From JBOGWY01 sp050694015 (GTDB taxonomy: Bacteria; Actinomycetota; CADDZG01; WHSQ01): a stretch of 10,568 nt of DNA. The stretch spans positions 1-10,568 of the forward strand of contig JBOGWY010000184.1 of the NCBI GenBank assembly GCA_050694015.1, written 5' to 3'. Under the pieces are notes generated by a model. It saw nothing but the letters and a program-made list of their open reading frames with translations. It did no database searches and had not been told where the DNA came from. Below are positions 6,339 to 10,568 of the stretch, in pieces; positions within the stretch are counted from its first letter, which is position 1, and each line of letters begins with the position of its first letter. Both the position numbers and the translations under genes were made by a program.

Positions 6339-7604
6339 TCAGACGACGTCGGGGTAGGGGCGGAACCGGTCGGTGAGTTCCTTAACCGCGGAACGCACCG
6401 ATGTCTTGGTCGATTCCGACTCGTCTTTGAGCGTCTTCGCGATCAGGCGAGCAACCTTTCGGACGTCGTCCTCCTTCATCCCCGTCGTGGTGACCGCCGG
6501 CGTCCCGATGCGCAGACCCGAGGCGATGAACGGTTTCTCCGGGTCGTACGGGATCGCGTTCTTGTTCACCGTGATACCGACGTCGTCGAGACGAGCCTCG
6601 GCTACCTTGCCGGTCAGACCCACGGGACGCAGGTCGACGAGCATGAGGTGGTTGTCCGTGCCCCCGGAGACGATGCGCAAGCCCTCGTCCGTGAACGTCT
6701 CCGCCATCGCCTTGGCGTTGAGAACGATCTGCTCGGCGTAGGCGCGGAACTCATCGGTCGCGGCCTCCGCGAACGCAACCGCCTTCGACGCGATCGAGTG
6801 CATCATCGGCCCACCCTGCCAAGCGGGGAAGACGCTCTTGTCGATCGCGGTCGCGTGCTCGGCCTTGCACATGATCATGGCTCCCCGGGGGCCGCGCAGC
6901 GTCTTGTGCGTCGTGCACGTCACGACGTCGGCGTGCTCGACCGGGTTCGGATGCGCGCCCCCGGCGACGAGACCGATGAAGTGGGCCGCGTCGACCACGA
7001 AGATCGCGCCCACCTCGTCCGCGATCGAACGGAACGCGGCGAAGTCCCAGATACGCGAGTACGCCGTGGCACCGGCGACGATAAGCTTGGGACGCTCGCG
7101 CAACGCGATGTCGCGCACCTCGTCGAGGTCGATGCGCTCATCTTCCTTGCGCACGCCGTAGCTGACGATCTTGAACATCTTGCCGGTGAAGTTGACGTGC
7201 GAGCCGTGCGTCAGGTGACCGCCGTGCGCGAGTTCCATGCCCATGAACGTTTCGCCGGGCTGCATGAACGCGAAGTACGCGGCGGCATTCGCTTGGGCCC
7301 CCGCGTGCGGTTGCACGTTCACGTGGTCGGCACCGAAGAGGGACTTCGCCCGCTCGATCGCGAGGTTCTCGACGACGTCGACGTACTCGCAGCCGCCGTA
7401 GTAACGCTTGCCGGGATACCCCTCCGCGTATTTGTTCGTCAGCGGTGTGCCGAGCGCGGCGAGCACCGCCGGCGAGGAGAAGTTCTCCGACGCGATCAGC
7501 TCGATCTTGGAATTCTCGCGATGGACCTCCGCGAGGATCGCTTCCGCGGCCTCGGGGTCGATCTTCTCGACGGCCTGCCAGTCGGCCCAACCAGGATTGC
7601 TCAT
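6339..7604 (-). CDS. glyA: Serine hydroxymethyltransferase GlyA
   Basis: This PLP-dependent enzyme interconverts serine plus tetrahydrofolate with glycine plus methylene-tetrahydrofolate and is the main source of one-carbon units. It has 421 residues, the usual bacterial length. Visible landmarks are IELIASENF (34-42), NKYAEGYPGKRYYGG (57-71, with Glu61 as the proposed catalytic acid), the HGGHLTHG loop (127-134), Asp205 and His208 that contact PLP, the Schiff-base lysine Lys234 in TTHKTLRGPRG, and Arg365 in SGLRIGTPA, which binds the substrate carboxylate. The ATG overlaps the rpiB stop as ATGA and has GAGGG just upstream, so the two are likely translated together. wecA follows after 8 bases. 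No residue expected for activity is missing. Confidence 0.98.
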   Translation of the reverse strand: MSNPGWADWQAVEKIDPEAAEAILAEVHRENSKIELIASENFSSPAVLAALGTPLTNKYAEGYPGKRYYGGCEYVDVVENLAIERAKSLFGADHVNVQPHAGAQANAAAYFAFMQPGETFMGMELAHGGHLTHGSHVNFTGKMFKIVSYGVRKEDERIDLDEVRDIALRERPKLIVAGATAYSRIWDFAAFRSIADEVGAIFVVDAAHFIGLVAGGAHPNPVEHADVVTCTTHKTLRGPRGAMIMCKAEHATAIDKSVFPAWQGGPMMHSIASKAVAFAEAATDEFRAYAEQIVLNAKAMAETFTDEGLRIVSGGTDNHLMLVDLRPVGLTGKVAEARLDDVGITVNKNAIPYDPEKPFIASGLRIGTPAVTTTGMKEDDVRKVARLIAKTLKDESESTKTSVRSAVKELTDRFRPYPDVV

Positions 7605-8059
7605 GTTCGACCCTCACATTCCTCTGTCTCTATCTGACCTATCTGATCGAGCCTGGCCACGTGGCGACCACCTTCGAACGACGTATCCAGGAACACATCC
7701 ACGATCCGCATCGCGTACGTCTCGGCGACGATGCGGCCCCCGAGTGCCAGAACGTTCGCATCGTTGTGCTCGCGGGCCAGTCGGGCCGTGAACTCGTCGA
7801 GACACAGCGCCGCACGCACACCGTGCACCTTGTTGGCGGCGATCTGCTCGCCCTGGCCGCTGCCTCCCATCACGATGCCGGCGTCGGCCTCGCCAGATAC
7901 CACCGCCCGCCCGACGGCGGCGCAGAACCGAGGGTAATCGACAGTCTCCTCGGAATCCGTACCCAGATCGAGCACATCGTGCCCGCGCTCGATCAGGTGC
8001 TTGGCCACGGCGGTTTTCAAGACGAATCCGGCGTGGTCCGAGCCCAGGGCGATCCTCAT
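7601..8059 (-). CDS. rpiB: Ribose-5-phosphate isomerase B
   Basis: This 152-residue enzyme of the RpiB/LacA/LacB family interconverts ribose 5-phosphate and ribulose 5-phosphate in the non-oxidative pentose phosphate pathway. The N-terminal GSDHAGF (6-12) provides the substrate Asp/His pair. The active-site loop reads MGGSGQGEQIAANKV (64-78). The cysteine that acts as base in E. coli RpiB is replaced by glycine, and Glu71 stands where M. tuberculosis RpiB uses Glu75, so this is the actinobacterial variant. His98 (REHND) and Arg109 (GGRI) complete the pocket. It leads the rpiB-glyA-wecA cluster. The ATG is preceded by AGGA and also by TAGGAT six bases upstream, so the transcript could be leaderless. 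The C-terminal 15 residues are hydrophilic and may be disordered. Confidence 0.95.
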   Translation of the reverse strand: MRIALGSDHAGFVLKTAVAKHLIERGHDVLDLGTDSEETVDYPRFCAAVGRAVVSGEADAGIVMGGSGQGEQIAANKVHGVRAALCLDEFTARLAREHNDANVLALGGRIVAETYAMRIVDVFLDTSFEGGRHVARLDQIGQIETEECEGRT

Positions 8060-8065
8060 GAGGGC

Positions 8066-8071
8066 ATCCTA
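8066..8071 (-). promoter_or_regulatory. Possible -10 box for a leaderless rpiB-glyA-wecA transcript
   Basis: TAGGAT on the minus strand fits TAnnnT and lies exactly 6 bases before the rpiB ATG, so transcription would begin on the A of the start codon. This spacing is common for leaderless genes in actinobacteria. No convincing -35 is seen. The same bases contain AGGA, which could instead be a ribosome binding site. Confidence 0.3.
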
Positions 8072-8111
8072 AGGAACGAAGGCCCGCGCGCCCCGTTTTC
8101 GCGCTCTGAGC

Positions 8112-8117
8112 TAGCTT
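8112..8117 (+). promoter_or_regulatory. Possible -10 box for a leaderless kinase transcript
   Basis: TAGCTT fits TAnnnT and its last base lies 7 bases before the A of the kinase ATG. No Shine-Dalgarno sequence precedes that ATG, which makes a leaderless start more likely than usual. No -35 was recognised. The box faces the opposite one for rpiB across 40 bases. Confidence 0.35.
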
Positions 8118-8123
8118 GCTTCG

Positions 8124-8648
8124 ATGGGCGCACACAACGTCCCGGTCGTGGTCGTCACCGGAACGATCGGAGCCGGTAAAACGACGATCGCCGAGCAGGC
8201 ATCCGAGATCATGCACGCTCGCGGCATCCGTCACGGGCTCCTCGAGGCCGACTGGCTACAGGGTGTCTACCCGGCCCCCGAAGACGACCCCTTCAACACC
8301 CGATTCGTCATGAAAAACATCACCCAGTTCTGGCGCAACTATCTCGACGAGGGGATCACCAAGGCGATCGTCACGATGACGCTCGAGACGATCGAGGAAC
8401 GAGATGCCCTCCTCGCGGCGCTGGGCCACCCACCCGTGACGATCGCGCGTTTGGAGGCCTCCCTAAAGGTGTGCGAGAAGCGCATCCGAGCGCGGGAGTT
8501 CGGTTACTTGCGCGAGCCGTTCCTGAAGAAGACGGGATGGCTGGCCGAGGAGATGCGGCGCCTCGACATCGGCGACATCGTGCTGACGAACGAGGAGGAG
8601 CCGCGCCGGGTTGCGACGCGGCTCCTCGAAGAGCTCGGGTGGATCTGA
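8124..8648 (+). CDS. Small P-loop kinase of the AAA_33 / APS-kinase-like type, substrate unknown
   Basis: This is a 174-residue soluble P-loop protein. The Walker A motif GTIGAGKTT is at 13-21 right after a hydrophobic strand (VPVVVVT). LLEADWL (39-45) is in the place of the acceptor-substrate acid of nucleoside or APS kinases. AIVTMTL (81-87) is the central strand. RARE (122-125) with neighbouring basic residues (Arg119, Lys118) resembles a lid. The layout matches small-molecule kinases such as APS kinase, gluconate kinase or chloramphenicol phosphotransferase, but nothing identifies the substrate and no sulfate or sugar genes are adjacent. It stands alone on the plus strand: divergent from rpiB and convergent with the cupredoxin gene, whose stop is 4 bases away. 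The ATG has no ribosome binding site. Confidence 0.85.
   Translation: MGAHNVPVVVVTGTIGAGKTTIAEQASEIMHARGIRHGLLEADWLQGVYPAPEDDPFNTRFVMKNITQFWRNYLDEGITKAIVTMTLETIEERDALLAALGHPPVTIARLEASLKVCEKRIRAREFGYLREPFLKKTGWLAEEMRRLDIGDIVLTNEEEPRRVATRLLEELGWI
8595..8627. terminator. Long GC hairpin inside the 3' end of the kinase gene
   Basis: GAGGAGCCGCG (8595-8605) and CGCGGCTCCTC (8617-8627) are perfect 11-base arms around an 11-base loop. The hairpin ends 18 bases before the kinase stop codon and lies about 26 bases beyond the stop of the convergent cupredoxin gene. It has no T-run on either side, so it can only be a U-less or Rho-assisted terminator, most plausibly for the minus-strand transcript. It may also be a by-product of Glu/Arg/Leu-rich coding sequence. 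Confidence 0.35.
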
Positions 8649-8652
8649 ACGC

Positions 8653-9504
8653 TTAGCCCTCGACCGTGAACTCCGTCGGGACGTCGCTGATGTCGTCGCC
8701 CTCACCGTAGCTGGCGACGATGCTGTAGTCGCCCGGCTCGAGGTCGAACTGCAGGGTCACACTGTCGCCCGGACCGAAGGCGTGGGTGCCCCCGAAGAAC
8801 TGCACCGGAGCCTCGCCCTTCTGGCCGGAGCCGAACCACTTGTCCAGATCGTCGAGCGAGTTGCCCTCGGGGATCTGCACGACGTAAACCTCGCCTGGGA
8901 TCTTGTCCTCGTTCGTAACCTCGAGGAACGACTCGCCGGCGGGAAGCTCGGGGGCTTCCACCCCTTCCTTCGTCATCGCGACGGACGCGGTGGGCGCGAT
9001 CGGCTCGGCGGCGTCGCCGGCCGCGACCTCGAACGTCTGCGCCATCCCGTGCGCTACGTGCGGCTGACCCTTCGGGTCGGGCATGAAGCACAGGAGAACG
9101 TAGGTGCCTTCCTCGAGATCCAAGGCGATGCCGGCGTTCTGCCCGGGACTGATCAGCGTCTGGTCGATCGGCGCGTCGTCGAACCAGGCCGGCGGCGGGC
9201 CCTGCTCGCCCTTCGCGATGAACGCCTGGACGTCCTCGAGCGTCTTGCCCTCACCGAGCTTGCCGACGATCGCGTGATGGAACTGCTCGCCCACGTTGTC
9301 GAAGTTCAGCAACGCCGGGCCTGCCGTTACCTCACCGTCGACCGCGAAGGCGTAGTCCTGCATCGTGATGTCGAGCATGTTGGTCGCCGACTGCTCGGTA
9401 TCGGAGCCTGCATCGGTGTTGCCGTCGGCGGCCTGCGAGTTTCCACCGCATGCTGCTGCCATTGCGGCCATAACGAGCGCGGCCGCGTACAAACGTCGCT
9501 TCAA
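8653..9504 (-). CDS. Lipoprotein with two cupredoxin-like domains, the second lacking copper ligands
   Basis: The protein has 283 residues from a TTG start chosen because AGGAGG lies 6 bases upstream and a lipoprotein signal follows at once: KRR, a hydrophobic stretch and AAAC with the lipid-bearing Cys19. The frame stays open upstream but that part runs into the terminator. After an acidic linker (20-40), domain 1 (about 43-161) carries a candidate type-1 copper site: His77 (FHHAIV), Cys139 and His149/Met154 in CFMPDPKGQPHVAHGM. Domain 2 (about 173-283) aligns with it, for example FDLEPGDYSIVAS with LDLEEGTYVLLCF, but has no Cys or His at these places. It is probably an extracellular electron-transfer or copper protein; its partner is unknown. 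No oxidase genes are nearby. A 4-bp stem with loop TGA could mask the ribosome binding site. Confidence 0.85.
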   Translation of the reverse strand: MKRRLYAAALVMAAMAAACGGNSQAADGNTDAGSDTEQSATNMLDITMQDYAFAVDGEVTAGPALLNFDNVGEQFHHAIVGKLGEGKTLEDVQAFIAKGEQGPPPAWFDDAPIDQTLISPGQNAGIALDLEEGTYVLLCFMPDPKGQPHVAHGMAQTFEVAAGDAAEPIAPTASVAMTKEGVEAPELPAGESFLEVTNEDKIPGEVYVVQIPEGNSLDDLDKWFGSGQKGEAPVQFFGGTHAFGPGDSVTLQFDLEPGDYSIVASYGEGDDISDVPTEFTVEG

Positions 9505-9578
9505 AGGGATCCTCCTCAGGAGATGAACTGGCTGCGTCAGGCTAAGCGCGCTCCGCGTTCTAGTGGCCCGGTTAAGCG

Positions 9579-9631
9579 AAAAAAGGGGCCGGTTTCGCAA
9601 AATGCGTAGGCCTACGGGCGCAATCGGCCCC
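9579..9631 (-). terminator. Intrinsic terminator after the alpha/beta hydrolase gene
   Basis: On the minus strand GGGGCCG (9631-9625) pairs with CGGCCCC (9591-9585) and is followed directly by six T (9584-9579). It begins 8 bases after the hydrolase stop. The 33-base loop can fold further: it contains the perfect 12-base palindrome CGTAGGCCTACG (9605-9616) and a TGCG/CGCA pairing. It separates the hydrolase transcript from the cupredoxin gene, which therefore needs its own promoter in 9505-9578. I found no convincing -35/-10 pair there; TAGCCT on the minus strand near 9538 is only a weak -10 candidate. Confidence 0.65.
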
Positions 9632-9639
9632 AAACGGGA

Positions 9640-10500
9640 CTAATCGACGCGCAGCCACTCAAGTATCAAGCGCGTGAGCTCGTCGGGCCGTTCGAGCTGG
9701 ACGAAGTGCCCCGATCCGTCGACGAGCTCACGGCGATACTCCCCGTCGTAATGCTGCGGTTCGTTCCGAGAGATCGCTTGTGCGGGATCGTCCGCCCCGT
9801 AGACGACGAGCGTGGGTACCGAGATCGCCTGCGTCACGCGTTCGAAGAACTCGGGTTTCCTAGTGGGGACGCGCACCAAACCTCTGTAATAGGCGAGCGC
9901 AGCCTCGACCACGCCGGGCTCGTTGAGCGTCTTCTTGACGTCGACGACGTGGTCACGATCGACGGGTTGACTCGACCAGTGTTGCCACAGGTAATCGACG
10001 AGCGCGAAGTCGTCGTGTCGTAGCGCGAACTCTCCGAAGCCTTCGAGTTGAAAAAGCCAGATGTGGAACGCGTAGTGAAGCTGTTCCGGCAGCTTGAAGA
10101 TGTCCACCGCCGTTGCCGGATGACCCGCGCCGATCGATACCGCGCGTCGGACCACGTCCGGGTACAGGGCGGCCACGTTCAAGGTTGCGAGCGCGCCCCA
10201 GTCGTGACCGACGACGTAGGAGGGTTCGCCGGCAAGCGTATCCACGAGCGCTCTGATGTCCTCCGTAACGTCCGCGGTGTCGAACGGTTGGGAAGGGATC
10301 TCGGTCGGGGCATACCCGCGCATGAACGGAGCGACGGCACGGAACCCGGCGCCGGCGATGTCCGGGATTAGATGTTTCCACGTCCACGCGTTGTCGGGGA
10401 AGCCGTGCAGGAGGAGGACGAGGGGGCCGGTCCCAGCTTCGAGGAAGTGGAACGTGATCCCGTTCGCGTCGACGCGACCCTCACGTATCGACGCCGTCAT
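9640..10500 (-). CDS. Alpha/beta hydrolase, epoxide-hydrolase-like
   Basis: This is a cytoplasmic 286-residue alpha/beta-hydrolase. HGFPD (32-36) is the oxyanion-hole motif typical of epoxide hydrolases and haloalkane dehalogenases. The nucleophile elbow GHDWGA (98-103) has Asp100 rather than Ser. The acid is Asp237 or Asp238 (YGADDP), and the base is His265 (GSGHFVQLE). The lid pair YY at 204-205 (ALAYYRGL) fits the epoxide-activating tyrosine of epoxide hydrolases, which favours this over dehalogenase; the Trp after the nucleophile is present in both. The natural substrate is unknown. The start overlaps the stop of an upstream gene as ATGA and has GGAGAG about 9 bases before, so it is the downstream member of an operon ended by the terminator at 9579-9631. 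Confidence 0.93.
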   Translation of the reverse strand: MTASIREGRVDANGITFHFLEAGTGPLVLLLHGFPDNAWTWKHLIPDIAGAGFRAVAPFMRGYAPTEIPSQPFDTADVTEDIRALVDTLAGEPSYVVGHDWGALATLNVAALYPDVVRRAVSIGAGHPATAVDIFKLPEQLHYAFHIWLFQLEGFGEFALRHDDFALVDYLWQHWSSQPVDRDHVVDVKKTLNEPGVVEAALAYYRGLVRVPTRKPEFFERVTQAISVPTLVVYGADDPAQAISRNEPQHYDGEYRRELVDGSGHFVQLERPDELTRLILEWLRVD

Positions 10501-10568
10501 CGCGATGCGCTCTCCGCGGCGACCGCGTGTGCCTTCCAGTGATCCCGGAGATGCGGTACCAATTCGTC
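10497..10568 (-). CDS. 3' end of an unidentified gene, cut by window edge
   Basis: The minus strand reads through 23 codons from the right edge to a TGA that overlaps the hydrolase ATG by four bases (ATGA). The visible C-terminus starts DELVPHLRDHWKAHAV and is hydrophilic and probably helical. The ATGA overlap and the GGAGAG inside its last codons, which serves the hydrolase, make a coupled gene pair likely. Too little is visible to name a family. Confidence 0.6.
   Translation of the reverse strand, partial: DELVPHLRDHWKAHAVAAESASR

Noticed and set aside
5026..6357. A 443-codon open frame on the plus strand opposite wecA
   Set aside because: It lies exactly antisense to a membrane protein with every WecA motif. 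Its product is extremely rich in Arg, Asp, His, Glu and Gln with no domain, as expected for the complement of hydrophobic GC-rich codons.
6648..7637. A 329-codon plus-strand frame opposite glyA
   Set aside because: Antisense shadow of serine hydroxymethyltransferase, with charged repetitive composition.
7614..8234. A 206-codon minus-strand frame across rpiB and the divergent gap
   Set aside because: It overlaps rpiB in another frame, is Arg-rich and has no domain.
8611..9609. A 332-codon plus-strand frame opposite the cupredoxin gene
   Set aside because: The facing frame has a lipoprotein signal, ribosome binding site and copper motif; this one has nothing recognisable.

Overview
The window looks like a chromosomal core region of a high-GC Gram-positive bacterium, most likely a member of the Actinomycetota. 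Three things support this. The gene order rpiB-glyA-wecA running into the ATP synthase operon resembles the arrangement in mycobacteria and relatives, where a wecA/rfe gene precedes atpI-atpB. RpiB is the cysteine-less, glutamate-containing type known from Mycobacterium tuberculosis. The AtpA sequence has the look of actinobacterial alpha subunits. I cannot resolve the class from the sequence alone. Codon third positions are strongly G/C, which is why long antisense open frames lie opposite almost every gene.

Left part (1-3946, minus strand): an F1Fo ATP synthase operon read right to left as atpZ, atpI, atpB (a), atpE (c), atpF (b), atpH (delta) and atpA (alpha, cut by the left edge). Spacings run from a 4-base overlap to a 24-base gap, and almost every start has a clear Shine-Dalgarno sequence. 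The c subunit carries a proton-type binding site. The control region between atpZ and the next gene (3947-4192) holds a perfect TGTGA-N6-TCACA palindrome, the consensus of CRP/GlxR-type cAMP receptor proteins. It overlaps the -35 of a plausible promoter for the ATP synthase operon. This is the most interesting regulatory signal in the window.

Middle (4193-8059): a plus-strand gene for a putative AbiEi-type winged-helix plus DUF559 (Vsr-like nuclease fold) protein sits between the ATP synthase operon and wecA and shares its stop codon region with wecA. The minus-strand cluster rpiB, glyA, wecA is tightly spaced (ATGA overlap, then 8 bases) and supplies pentose phosphate isomerisation, one-carbon units and the first lipid-linked step of cell-envelope polymer synthesis.

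Right part (8060-10568): a small orphan P-loop kinase (plus strand) diverges from rpiB across 64 bases, possibly with leaderless transcripts in both directions. It converges on a secreted lipoprotein made of two cupredoxin-like domains, of which only the first keeps copper ligands. Further right are an intrinsic terminator, an epoxide-hydrolase-like alpha/beta hydrolase, and the last 23 codons of an unidentified gene translationally coupled to it. I found no RNA genes, insertion sequences, CRISPR arrays or tRNA-like structures.
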